DNA from: Apteryx mantelli
Taxonomy: Eukaryota > Chordata > Aves > Apterygiformes > Apterygidae
Reading direction: 5' to 3'
NCBI RefSeq assembly: GCF_036417845.1
Contig: NC_090017.1
Span: 248,001-312,000, forward strand
Length of the DNA: 64,000 bases
Part shown: positions 48,501 through 63,500 of the stretch, in pieces
How positions within the stretch are numbered: the stretch's first letter is position 1
Layout of the letters: each line of letters begins with the position of its first letter
Notes under the pieces: generated by a model
Seen by the model: only the letters and a program-made list of their open reading frames with translations
Told to the model about the DNA's origin: nothing
The model's database searches: none
Program-made: the position numbers and the translations under genes

Positions 48501-51500
48501 CCACAAGGACCACAGCTGAGACAACGAGCAGGGATGCCACTTCATTCCCCACAGAAACCTCTGCCCCTGCCACCTCTGCATCCAACACACACACCTCCAA
48601 GACCACCATGGACGCCTCTCCATCCACCCTCATCACCAGCACCTCTCCTAATTCTGCTTCAACTATCCTCACCACTACGAAAGGTGCCTCAGAATCCACC
48701 ACCGACACTTCTCCATCCACTGTCATCTCTCCCACCTCAGCAACCACCACCGTGGCCACACACACCACAAGCACCACAGCTGAGACAACGAGCAGGGATG
48801 CCACTTCATTCCCCACAGACACCTCTGCCCCTGCCACCTCTGCATCCACCACACACACCTCCAAGACCACCATGGACGCCTCTCCATCCACCACAGACAC
48901 CTCCAAGACCACCATGGACGCCTCTCCATCCACCCTCATCACCAGCACCTCTCCTAATTCCGCTTCCACTATCCTCACCACTACCAAAGGTGCCTCAGAA
49001 CACACCACCGACATTTCAGCATCAACCCTCATCACTAATACCTCTCCGACCTCGGCTTCCACTCGCCTCACCACTACCACAGATGCATCAGAACGCACCA
49101 CAGAGACTTCTCCGGCCACACTCACCACCAGCACCTCTCCCACCTCGACTTCCACTATCCTCACCACTACCACAGGTGCCTCAGAACCCACCACCGACAC
49201 TACCTCACCCAGCCTCTTCACCAGCACCTCTCCCACCTCGACTTCCACTATCCTCACCACTACCACAGGTGCCTCAGAATCCACCACCGACACTTCTCCA
49301 TCCACTGTCATCTCTCCCACCTCAGCAACCACCACCGTGGCCACATACACCACAAGGACCACAGCTGAGACAACGAGCAGGGATGCCACTTCATTCCCCA
49401 CAGAAACCTCTGCCCCTGCCACCTCTGCATCCACCACACACACCTCCAAGACCACCATGGACGCCTCTCCATCCACCACACACACCTCCAAGACCACCAT
49501 GGACGCCTCTCCATCCACCCTCATCACCAGCACCTCTCCTAATTCCGCTTCCACTATCCTCACCACTACCAAAGGTGCCTCAGAACACACCACCGACATT
49601 TCAGCATCAACCCTCATCACTAATACCTCTCCGACCTCGGCTTCCACTCGCCTCACCACTACCACAGATGCATCAGAACGCACCACAGAGACTTCTCCGG
49701 CCACACTCACCACCAGCACCTCTCCCACCTCGACTTCCACTATCCTCACCACTACCACAGGTGCCTCAGAACCCACCACCGACACTTCTCCACCCACGGT
49801 CATCTCTCCCACCTCAGCAACCACCACCGTGGCCACACACACCACAAGGACCACAGCTGAGACAACGAGCAGGGATGCCACTTCATTCCCCACAGACACC
49901 TCTGCCCCTGCCACCTCTGCATCCACCACACACACCTCCAAGACCACCATGGACGCCTCTCCATCCACCCTCACCACCAGCACCTCTCCTAATTCCGCTT
50001 CCACTATCCTCACCACTACCAAAGGTGCCTCAGAACACACCACCGACATTTCAGCATCAACCCTCATCACTAATACCTCTCCGACCTCGGCTTCCACTCG
50101 CCTCACCACTACCACAGATGCATCAGAACGCACCACAGAGACTTCTCCGGCCACACTCACCACCAGCACCTCTCCCACCTCGACTTCCACTATCCTCACC
50201 ACTACCAAAGGTGCCTCAGAACACACCACCGACACTTCTCCATCCACTGTCATCTCTCCCACCTCAGCAACCACCACCGTGGCCACACACACCACAAGCA
50301 CCACAGCTGAGACAACGAGCAGGGATGCCACTTCATTCCCCACAGAAACCTCTGCCCCTGCCACCTCTGCATCCACCACACACACCTCCAAGACCACCAT
50401 GGACGCCTCTCCATCCACCCTCATCACCAGCACCTCTCCTAATTCCGCTTCCACTATCCTCACCACTACCAAAGGTGCCTCAGAACACACCACCGACATT
50501 TCAGCATCAACCCTCATCACTAATACCTCTCCGACCTCGGCTTCCACTCGCCTCACCACTACCACAGATGCATCAGAACGCACCACAGAGACTTCTCCGG
50601 CCACACTCACCACCAGCACCTCTCCCACCTCGACTTCCACTATCCTCACCACTACCACAGGTGCCTCAGAACCCACCACCGACACTACCTCACCCAGCCT
50701 CTTCACCAGCACCTCTCCCACCTCGACTTCCACTATCCTCACCACTACCACAGGTGCCTCAGAATCCACCACCGACACTTCTCCATCCACTGTCATCTCT
50801 CCCACCTCAGCAACCACCAGCGTGACCACACACACCACAAGGACCACAGCTGAGACAACGAGCAGGGATGCCACTTCATTCCCCACAGAAACCTCTGCCC
50901 CTGCCACCTCTGCATCCACCACACACACCTCCAAGACCACCATGGACGCCTCTCCATCCACCCTCATCACCAGCACCTCTCCTAATTCTGCTTCCACTAT
51001 CCTCACCACTACGAAAGGTGCCTCAGAATCCACCACTGGCACTTCTCCACCCACTGTCATCTCTCCCACCTCAGCAACCACCACCGTGGCCACACACACC
51101 ACAAGCACCACAGCTGAGACAACGAGCAGGGATGCCACTTCATTCCCCACAGACACCTCTGCCCCTGCCACCTCTGCATCCACCACACACACCTCCAAGA
51201 CCACCATGGACGCCTCTCCATCCACCACACACACCTCCAAGACCACCATGGACGCCTCTCCATCCACCCTCATCACCAGCACCTCTCCTAATTCCGCTTC
51301 CACTATCCTCACCACTACCAAAGGTGCCTCAGAACACACCACCGACATTTCAGCATCAACCCTCATCACTAATACCTCTCCGACCTCGGCTTCCACTCGC
51401 CTCACCACTACCACAGATGCATCAGAACGCACCACAGAGACTTCTCCGGCCACACTCACCACCAGCACCTCTCCCACCTCGACTTCCACTATCCTCACCT

Positions 51501-54500
51501 CTACCACAGGTGCCTCAGAATCCACCACCGACACTTCTCCATCCACTGTCATCTCTCCCACCTCAGCAACCACCACCGTGGCCACACACACCACAAGCAC
51601 CACAGCTGAGACAACGAGCAGGGATGCCACTTCATTCCCCACAGAAACCTCTGCCCCTGCCACCTCTGCATCCACCACAGACACCTCCAAGACCACCATG
51701 GACGCCTCTCCATCCACCCTCATCACCAGCACCTCTCCTAATTCTGCTTCCACTATCCTCACCACTACGAAAGGTGCCTCAGAATCCACCACTGGCACTT
51801 CTCCACCCACTGTCATCTCTCCCACCTCAGCAACCACCACCGTGGCCACACACACCACAAGCACCACAGCTGAGACAACGAGCAGGGATGCCACTTCATT
51901 CCCCACAGACACCTCTGCCCCTGCCACCTCTGCATCCACCACACACACCTCCAAGACCACCATGGACGCCTCTCCATCCACCACAGACACCTCCAAGACC
52001 ACCATGGACGCCTCTCCATCCACCCTCATCACCAGCACCTCTCCTAATTCCGCTTCCACTATCCTCACCACTACCAAAGGTGCCTCAGAACACACCACCG
52101 ACATTTCAGCATCAACCCTCATCACTAATACCTCTCCGACCTCGGCTTCCACTCGCCTCACCACTACCACAGATGCATCAGAACGCACCACAGAGACTTC
52201 TCCGGCCACACTCACCACCAGCACCTCTCCCACCTCGACTTCCACTATCCTCACCACTACCACAGGTGCCTCAGAACCCACCACCGACACTACCTCACCC
52301 AGCCTCTTCACCAGCACCTCTCCCACCTCGACTTCCACTATCCTCACCTCTACCACAGGTGCCTCAGAATCCACCACCGACACTTCTCCATCCACTGTCA
52401 TCTCTCCCACCTCAGCAACCACCACCGTGGCCACACACACCACAAGCACCACAGCTGAGACAACGAGCAGGGATGCCACTTCATTCCCCACAGAAACCTC
52501 TGCCCCTGCCACCTCTGCATCCACCACAGACACCTCCAAGACCACCATGGACGCCTCTCCATCCACCCTCATCACCAGCACCTCTCCTAATTCTGCTTCA
52601 ACTATCCTCACCACTACGAAAGGTGCCTCAGAATCCACCACCGACACTTCTCCACCCACTGTCATCTCTCCCACCTCAGCAACCACCACCGTGGCCACAC
52701 ACACCACAAGCACCACAGCTGAGACAACGAGCAGGGATGCCACTTCATTCCCCACAGACACCTCTGCCCCTGCCACCTCTGCATCCACCACACACACCTC
52801 CAAGACCACCATGGACGCCTCTCCATCCACCACAGACACCTCCAAGACCACCATGGACGCCTCTCCATCCACCCTCATCACCAGCACCTCTCCTAATTCC
52901 GCTTCCACTATCCTCACCACTACCAAAGGTGCCTCAGAACACACCACCGACATTTCAGCATCAACCCTCATCACTAATACCTCTCCGACCTCGGCTTCCA
53001 CTCGCCTCACCACTACCACAGATGCATCAGAACGCACCACAGAGACTTCTCCGGCCACACTCACCACCAGCACCTCTCCCACCTCGACTTCCACTATCCT
53101 CACCACTACCACAGGTGCCTCAGAACCCACCACCGACACTACCTCACCCAGCCTCTTCACCAGCACCTCTCCCACCTCGACTTCCACTATCCTCACCACT
53201 ACCACAGGTGCCTCAGAATCCACCACCGACACTTCTCCATCCACTGTCATCTCTCCCACCTCAGCAACCACCACCGTGGCCACATACACCACAAGGACCA
53301 CAGCTGAGACAACGAGCAGGGATGCCACTTCATTCCCCACAGAAACCTCTGCCCCTGCCACCTCTGCATCCAACACACACACCTCCAAGACCACCATGGA
53401 CGCCTCTCCATCCACCCTCATCACCAGCACCTCTCCTAATTCTGCTTCAACTATCCTCACCACTACGAAAGGTGCCTCAGAATCCACCACCGACACTTCT
53501 CCATCCACTGTCATCTCTCCCACCTCAGCAACCACCACCGTGGCCACACACACCACAAGCACCACAGCTGAGACAACGAGCAGGGATGCCACTTCATTCC
53601 CCACAGACACCTCTGCCCCTGCCACCTCTGCATCCACCACACACACCTCCAAGACCACCATGGACGCCTCTCCATCCACCACACACACCTCCAAGACCAC
53701 CATGGACGCCTCTCCATCCACCCTCATCACCAGCACCTCTCCTAATTCCGCTTCCACTATCCTCACCACTACCAAAGGTGCCTCAGAACACACCACCGAC
53801 ATTTCAGCATCAACCCTCATCACTAATACCTCTCCGACCTCGGCTTCCACTCGCCTCACCACTACCACAGATGCATCAGAACGCACCACAGAGACTTCTC
53901 CGGCCACACTCACCACCAGCACCTCTCCCACCTCGACTTCCACTATCCTCACCACTACCACAGGTGCCTCAGAACCCACCACCGACACTACCTCACCCAG
54001 CCTCTTCACCAGCACCTCTCCCACCTCGACTTCCACTATCCTCACCACTACCACAGGTGCCTCAGAATCCACCACCGACACTTCTCCATCCACTGTCATC
54101 TCTCCCACCTCAGCAACCACCACCGTGGCCACATACACCACAAGGACCACAGCTGAGACAACGAGCAGGGATGCCACTTCATTCCCCACAGAAACCTCTG
54201 CCCCTGCCACCTCTGCATCCACCACACACACCTCCAAGACCACCACGGACGCCTCTCCATCCACCCTCATCACCAGCACCTCTCCTAATTCCGCTTCCAC
54301 TATCCTCACCACTACCAAAGGTGCCTCAGAACACACCACCGACATTTCAGCATCAACCCTCATCACTAATACCTCTCCGACCTCGGCTTCCACTCGCCTC
54401 ACCACTACCACAGATGCATCAGAACGCACCACAGAGACTTCTCCGGCCACACTCACCACCAGCACCTCTCCCACCTCGACTTCCACTATCCTCACCACTA

Positions 54501-57500
54501 CCACAGGTGCCTCAGAATCCACCACCGACACTTCTCCATCCACTGTCATCTCTCCCACCTCAGCAACCACCACCGTGGCCACACACACCACAAGCACCAC
54601 AGCTGAGACAACGAGCAGGGATGCCACTTCATTCCCCACAGACACCTCTGCCCCTGCCGCCTCTGCATCCACCACACACACCTCCAAGACCACCATGGAC
54701 GCCTCTCCATCCACCACACACACCTCCAAGACCACCATGGACGCCTCTCCATCCACCCTCAGCACCAGCACCTCTCCTAATTCCGCTTCCACTATCCTCA
54801 CCACTACCAAAGGTGCCTCAGAACCCACCACCGACACTACCTCACCCAGCCTCTTCACCAGCACCTCTCCCACCTCGACTTCCACTATCCTCACCACTAC
54901 CACAGGTGCCTCAGAATCCACCACCGACACTTCTCCATCCACTGTCATCTCTCCCACCTCAGCAACCACCACCGTGGCCACACACACCACAAGCACCACA
55001 GCTGAGACAACGAGCAGGGATGCCACTTCATTCCCCACAGAAACCTCTGCCCCTGCCGCCTCTGCATCCACCACACACACCTCCAAGACCACCATGGACG
55101 CCTCTCCATCCACCACACACACCTCCAAGACCACCATGGACGCCTCTCCATCCACCCTCACCACCAGCACCTCTCCTAATTCCGCTTCCACTATCCTCAC
55201 CACTACCAAAGGTGCCTCAGAACACACCACCGACATTTCAGCATCAACCCTCATCACTAATACCTCTCCGACCTCGGCTTCCACTCGCCTCACCACTACC
55301 ACAGATGCATCAGAACGCACCACAGAGACTTCTCCGGCCACACTCACCACCAGCACCTCTCCCACCTCGACTTCCACTATCCTCACCACTACCAAAGGTG
55401 CCTCAGAACACACCACCGACACTTCTCCATCCACTGTCATCTCTCCCACCTCAGCAACCACCACCGTGGCCACACACACCACAAGCACCACAGCTGAGAC
55501 AACGAGCAGGGATGCCACTTCATTCCCCACAGAAACCTCTGCCCCTGCCACCTCTGCATCCACCACAGACACCTCCAAGACCACCATGGACGCCTCTCCA
55601 TCCACCCTCATCACCAGCACCTCTCCTAATTCTGCTTCCACTATCCTCACCACTACCAAAGGTGCCTCAGAACACACCACCGACATTTCAGCATCAACCC
55701 TCATCACTAATACCTCTCCGACCTCGGCTTCCACTCGCCTCACCACTACCACAGATGCATCAGAACGCACCACAGAGACTTCTCCGGCCACACTCACCAC
55801 CAGCACCTCTCCCACCTCGACTTCCACTATCCTCACCACTACCACAGGTGCCTCAGAACCCACCACCGACACTTCTCCATCCACTGTCATCTCTCCCACC
55901 TCAGCAACCACCACCGTGGACACACACACCACAAGCACCACAGCTGAGACAACGAGCAGGGATGCCACTTCATTCCCCACAGACACCTCTGCCCCTGCCA
56001 CCTCTGCATCCACCACACACACCTCCAAGACCACCATGGACGCCTCTCCATCCACCACACACACCTCCAAGACCACCATGGACGCCTCTCCATCCACCCT
56101 CATCACCAGCACCTCTCCTAATTCCGCTTCCACTATCCTCACCACTACCAAAGGTGCCTCAGAACACACCACCGACATTTCAGCATCAACCCTCATCACT
56201 AATACCTCTCCGACCTCGGCTTCCACTCGCCTCACCACTACCACAGATGCATCAGAACGCACCACAGAGACTTCTCCGGCCACACTCACCACCAGCACCT
56301 CTCCCACCTCGACTTCCACTATCCTCACCACTACCACAGGTGCCTCAGAACCCACCACCGACACTACCTCACCCAGCCTCTTCACCAGCACCTCTCCCAC
56401 CTCGACTTCCACTATCCTCACCACTACCACAGGTGCCTCAGAATCCACCACCGACACTTCTCCATCCACTGTCATCTCTCCCACCTCAGCAACCACCAGC
56501 GTGACCACACGCACCACAAGGACCACAGCTGAGACAACGAGCAGGGATGCCACTTCATTCCCCACAGAAACCTCTGCCCCTGCCACCTCTGCATCCACCA
56601 CACACACCTCCAAGACCACCATGGATGCCTCTCCATCCACCCTCATCACCAGCACCTCTCCTAATTCTGCTTCCACTATCCTCACCACTACGAAAGGTGC
56701 CTCAGAATCCACCACTGGCACTTCTCCACCCACTGTCATCTCTCCCACCTCAGCAACCACCACCGTGGCCACACACACCACAAGCACCACAGCTGAGACA
56801 ACGAGCAGGGATGCCACTTCATTCCCCACAGACACCTCTGCCCCTGCCACCTCTGCATCCACCACACACACCTCCAAGACCACCATGGACGCCTCTCCAT
56901 CCACCACAGACACCTCCAAGACCACCATGGACGCCTCTCCATCCACCCTCATCACCAGCACCTCTCCTAATTCCGCTTCCACTATCCTCACCACTACCAA
57001 AGGTGCCTCAGAACACACCACCGACATTTCAGCATCAACCCTCATCACTAATACCTCTCCGACCTCGGCTTCCACTCGCCTCACCACTACCACAGATGCA
57101 TCAGAACGCACCACAGAGACTTCTCCGGCCACACTCACCACCAGCACCTCTCCCACCTCGACTTCCACTATCCTCACCTCTACCACAGGTGCCTCAGAAT
57201 CCACCACCGACACTTCTCCACCCACTGTCATCTCTCCCACCTCAGCAACCACCACCGTGGCCACACACACCACAAGGACCACAGCTGAGACAACGAGCAG
57301 GGATGCCACTTCATTCCCCACAGAAACCTCTGCCCCTGCCACCTCTGCATCCACCACACACACCTCCAAGACCACCATGGACGCCTCTCCATCCACCACA
57401 GACACCTCCAAGACCACCATGGACGCCTCTCCATCCACCCTCATCACCAGCACCTCTCCTAATTCCGCTTCCACTATCCTCACCACTACCAAAGGTGCCT

Positions 57501-60500
57501 CAGAACACACCACCGACATTTCAGCATCAACCCTCATCACTAATACCTCTCCGACCTCGGCTTCCACTCGCCTCACCACTACCACAGATGCATCAGAACG
57601 CACCACAGAGACTTCTCCGGCCACACTCACCACCAGCACCTCTCCCACCTCGACTTCCACTATCCTCACCACTACCACAGGTGCCTCAGAACCCACCACC
57701 GACACTTCTCCACCCACGGTCATCTCTCCCACCTCAGCAACCACCACCGTGGCCACACACACCACAAGGACCACAGCTGAGACAACGAGCAGGGATGCCA
57801 CTTCATTCCCCACAGACACCTCTGCCCCTGCCACCTCTGCATCCACCACACACACCTCCAAGACCACCATGGACGCCTCTCCATCCACCCTCACCACCAG
57901 CACCTCTCCTAATTCCGCTTCCACTATCCTCACCACTACCAAAGGTGCCTCAGAACACACCACCGACATTTCAGCATCAACCCTCATCACTAATACCTCT
58001 CCGACCTCGGCTTCCACTCGCCTCACCACTACCACAGATGCATCAGAACGCACCACAGAGACTTCTCCGGCCACACTCACCACCAGCACCTCTCCCACCT
58101 CGACTTCCACTATCCTCACCACTACCAAAGGTGCCTCAGAACACACCACCGACACTTCTCCATCCACTGTCATCTCTCCCACCTCAGCAACCACCACCGT
58201 GGCCACACACACCACAAGCACCACAGCTGAGACAACGAGCAGGGATGCCACTTCATTCCCCACAGAAACCTCTGCCCCTGCCACCTCTGCATCCACCACA
58301 GACACCTCCAAGACCACCATGGACGCCTCTCCATCCACCCTCATCACCAGCACCTCTCCTAATTCCGCTTCCACTATCCTCACCACTACCAAAGGTGCCT
58401 CAGAACACACCACCGACATTTCAGCATCAACCCTCATCACTAATACCTCTCCGACCTCGGCTTCCACTCGCCTCACCACTACCACAGATGCATCAGAACG
58501 CACCACAGAGACTTCTCCGGCCACACTCACCACCAGCACCTCTCCCACCTCGACTTCCACTATCCTCACCACTACCACAGGTGCCTCAGAACCCACCACC
58601 GACACTACCTCACCCAGCCTCTTCACCAGCACCTCTCCCACCTCGACTTCCACTATCCTCACCACTACCACAGGTGCCTCAGAATCCACCACCGACACTT
58701 CTCCATCCACTGTCATCTCTCCCACCTCAGCAACCACCAGCGTGACCACACGCACCACAAGGACCACAGCTGAGACAACGAGCAGGGATGCCACTTCATT
58801 CCCCACAGAAACCTCTGCCCCTGCCACCTCTGCATCCACCACACACACCTCCAAGACCACCATGGACGCCTCTCCATCCACCCTCATCACCAGCACCTCT
58901 CCTAATTCTGCTTCCACTATCCTCACCACTACGAAAGGTGCCTCAGAATCCACCACTGGCACTTCTCCACCCACTGTCATCTCTCCCACCTCAGCAACCA
59001 CCACCGTGGCCACACACACCACAAGCACCACAGCTGAGACAACGAGCAGGGATGCCACTTCATTCCCCACAGACACCTCTGCCCCTGCCACCTCTGCATC
59101 CACCACACACACCTCCAAGACCACCATGGACGCCTCTCCATCCACCACAGACACCTCCAAGACCACCATGGACGCCTCTCCATCCACCCTCATCACCAGC
59201 ACCTCTCCTAATTCCGCTTCCACTATCCTCACCACTACCAAAGGTGCCTCAGAACACACCACCGACATTTCAGCATCAACCCTCATCACTAATACCTCTC
59301 CGACCTCGGCTTCCACTCGCCTCACCACTACCACAGATGCATCAGAACGCACCACAGAGACTTCTCCGGCCACACTCACCACCAGCACCTCTCCCACCTC
59401 GACTTCCACTATCCTCACCTCTACCACAGGTGCCTCAGAATCCACCACCGACACTTCTCCACCCACTGTCATCTCTCCCACCTCAGCAACCACCACCGTG
59501 GCCACACACACCACAAGGACCACAGCTGAGACAACGAGCAGGGATGCCACTTCATTCCCCACAGAAACCTCTGCCCCTGCCACCTCTGCATCCACCACAC
59601 ACACCTCCAAGACCACCATGGACGCCTCTCCATCCACCCTCATCACCAGCACCTCTCCTAATTCTGCTTCAACTATCCTCACCACTACGAAAGGTACCTC
59701 AGAATCCACCACCGACACTTCTCCACCCACTGTCATCTCTCCCACCTCAGCAACCACCACCGTGGCCACACACACCACAAGGACCACAGCTGAGACAACG
59801 AGTAGGGATGCCACTTCATTCCCCACAGACACCTCTGCCCCTGCCACCTCTGCATCCACCACACACACCTCCAAGACCACCATGGACGCCTCTCCATCCA
59901 CCACACACACCTCCAAGACCACCATGGACGCCTCTCCATCCACCCTCATCACCAGCACCTCTCCTAATTCCGCTTCCACTATCCTCACCACTACCAAAGG
60001 TGCCTCAGAACACACCACCGACATTTCAGCATCAACCCTCATCACTAATACCTCTCCGACCTCGGCTTCCACTCGCCTCACCACTACCACAGATGCATCA
60101 GAACGCACCACAGAGACTTCTCCGGCCACACTCACCACCAGCACCTCTCCCACCTCGACTTCCACTATCCTCACCACTACCACAGGTGCCTCAGAACCCA
60201 CCACCGACACTTCTCCACCCACGGTCATCTCTCCCACCTCAGCAACCACCACCGTGGCCACACACACCACAAGGACCACAGCTGAGACAACGAGCAGGGA
60301 TGCCACTTCATTCCCCACAGACACCTCTGCCCCTGCCACCTCTGCATCCACCACACACACCTCCAAGACCACCATGGACGCCTCTCCATCCACCCTCATC
60401 ACCAGCACCTCTCCTAATTCCGCTTCCACTATCCTCACCACTACCAAAGGTGCCTCAGAACACACCACCGACATTTCAGCATCAACCCTCATCACTAATA

Positions 60501-63500
60501 CCTCTCCGACCTCGGCTTCCACTCGCCTCACCACTACCACAGATGCATCAGAACGCACCACAGAGACTTCTCCGGCCACACTCACCACCAGCACCTCTCC
60601 CACCTCGACTTCCACTATCCTCACCACTACCAAAGGTGCCTCAGAACACACCACCGACACTTCTCCATCCACTGTCATCTCTCCCACCTCAGCAACCACC
60701 ACCGTGGCCACACACACCACAAGCACCACAGCTGAGACAACGAGCAGGGATGCCACTTCATTCCCCACAGACACCTCTGCCCCTGCCACCTCTGCATCCA
60801 CCACACACACCTCCAAGACCACCATGGACGCCTCTCCATCCACCACACACACCTCCAAGACCACCATGGACGCCTCTCCATCCACCCTCAGCACCAGCAC
60901 CTCTCCTAATTCCGCTTCCACTATCCTCACCACTACCAAAGGTGCCTCAGAACACACCACCGACATTTCAGCATCAACCCTCATCACTAATACCTCTCCG
61001 ACCTCGGCTTCCACTCGCCTCACCACTACCACAGATGCATCAGAACGCACCACAGAGACTTCTCCGGCCACACTCACCACCAGCACCTCTCCCACCTCGA
61101 CTTCCACTATCCTCACCACTACCACAGGTGCCTCAGAACCCACCACCGACACTACCTCACCCAGCCTCTTCACCAGCACCTCTCCCACCTCGACTTCCAC
61201 TATCCTCACCACTACCACAGGTGCCTCAGAATCCACCACCGACACTTCTCCATCCACTGTCATCTCTCCCACCTCAGCAACCACCAGCGTGACCACACGC
61301 ACCACAAGGACCACAGCTGAGACAACGAGCAGGGATGCCACTTCATTCCCCACAGAAACCTCTGCCCCTGCCACCTCTGCATCCACCACACACACCTCCA
61401 AGACCACCACGGACGCCTCTCCATCCACCCTCATCACCAGCACCTCTCCTAATTCCGCTTCCACTATCCTCACCACTACCAAAGGTGCCTCAGAACACAC
61501 CACCGACATTTCAGCATCAACCCTCATCACTAATACCTCTCCGACCTCGGCTTCCACTCGCCTCACCACTACCACAGATGCATCAGAACGCACCACAGAG
61601 ACTTCTCCGGCCACACTCACCACCAGCACCTCTCCCACCTCGACTTCCACTATCCTCACCACTACCAAAGGTGCCTCAGAACCCACCACCGACACTACCT
61701 CACCCAGCCTCTTCACCAGCACCTCTCCCACCTCGACTTCCACTATCCTCACCTCTACCACAGGTGCCTCAGAATCCACCACCGACACTTCTCCATCCAC
61801 TGTCATCTCTCCCACCTCAGCAACCACCACCGTGGCCACATACACCACAAGGACCACAGCTGAGACAACGAGCAGGGATGCCACTTCATTCCCCACAGAA
61901 ACCTCTGCCCCTGCCACCTCTGCATCCACCACACACACCTCCAAGACCACCATGGACGCCTCTCCATCCACCACAGACACCTCCAAGACCACCATGGACG
62001 CCTCTCCATCCACCCTCATCACCAGCACCTCTCCTAATTCCGCTTCCACTATCCTCACCACTACCAAAGGTGCCTCAGAACACACCACCGACATTTCAGC
62101 ATCAACCCTCATCACTAATACCTCTCCGACCTCGGCTTCCACTCGCCTCACCACTACCACAGATGCATCAGAACGCACCACAGAGACTTCTCCGGCCACA
62201 CTCACCACCAGCACCTCTCCCACCTCGACTTCCACTATCCTCACCACTACCAAAGGTGCCTCAGAACCCACCACCGACACTACCTCACCCAGCCTCTTCA
62301 CCAGCACCTCTCCCACCTCGACTTCCACTATCCTCACCTCTACCACAGGTGCCTCAGAATCCACCACCGACACTTCTCCATCCACTGTCATCTCTCCCAC
62401 CTCAGCAACCACCACCGTGGCCACACACACCACAAGCACCACAGCTGAGACAACGAGCAGGGATGCCACTTCATTCCCCACAGAAACCTCTGCCCCTGCC
62501 ACCTCTGCATCCACCACACACACCTCCAAGACCACCATGGACGCCTCTCCATCCACCCTCATCACCAGCACCTCTCCTAATTCTGCTTCAACTATCCTCA
62601 CCACTACGAAAGGTGACTCAGAATCCACCACCGACACTTCTCCACCCACTGTCATCTCTCCCACCTCAGCAACCACCACCGTGGCCACACACACCACAAG
62701 GACCACAGCTGAGACAACGAGCAGGGATGCCACTTCATTCCCCACAGACACCTCTGCCCCTGCCACCTCTGCATCCACCACACACACCTCCAAGACCACC
62801 ATGGACGCCTCTCCATCCACCACAGACACCTCCAAGACCACCATGGACGCCTCTCCATCCACCCTCAGCACCAGCACCTCTCCTAATTCCGCTTCCACTA
62901 TCCTCACCACTACCAAAGGTGCCTCAGAACACACCACCGACATTTCAGCATCAACCCTCATCACTAATACCTCTCCGACCTCGGCTTCCACTCGCCTCAC
63001 CACTACCACAGATGCATCAGAACGCACCACAGAGACTTCTCCGGCCACACTCACCACCAGCACCTCTCCCACCTCGACTTCCACTATCCTCACCACTACC
63101 ACAGGTGCCTCAGAACCCACCACCGACACTTCTCCACCCACGGTCATCTCTCCCACCTCAGCAACCACCACCGTGGCCACACACACCACAAGGACCACAG
63201 CTGAGACAACGAGCAGGGATGCCACTTCATTCCCCACAGACACCTCTGCCCCTGCCACCTCTGCATCCACCACACACACCTCCAAGACCACCATGGACGC
63301 CTCTCCATCCACCCTCACCACCAGCACCTCTCCTAATTCCGCTTCCACTATCCTCACCACTACCAAAGGTGCCTCAGAACACACCACCGACATTTCAGCA
63401 TCAACCCTCATCACTAATACCTCTCCGACCTCGGCTTCCACTCGCCTCACCACTACCACAGATGCATCAGAACGCACCACAGAGACTTCTCCGGCCACAC

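Noticed and set aside
21162..61292. Long plus-strand Pro/Leu/His-rich open frames (for example 24273-27905, 36981-46037, 50868-56504)
   Set aside because: They are in a different frame from the mucin reading and begin and end at the same repeat positions each time. The mucin frame is continuous and has the family composition.
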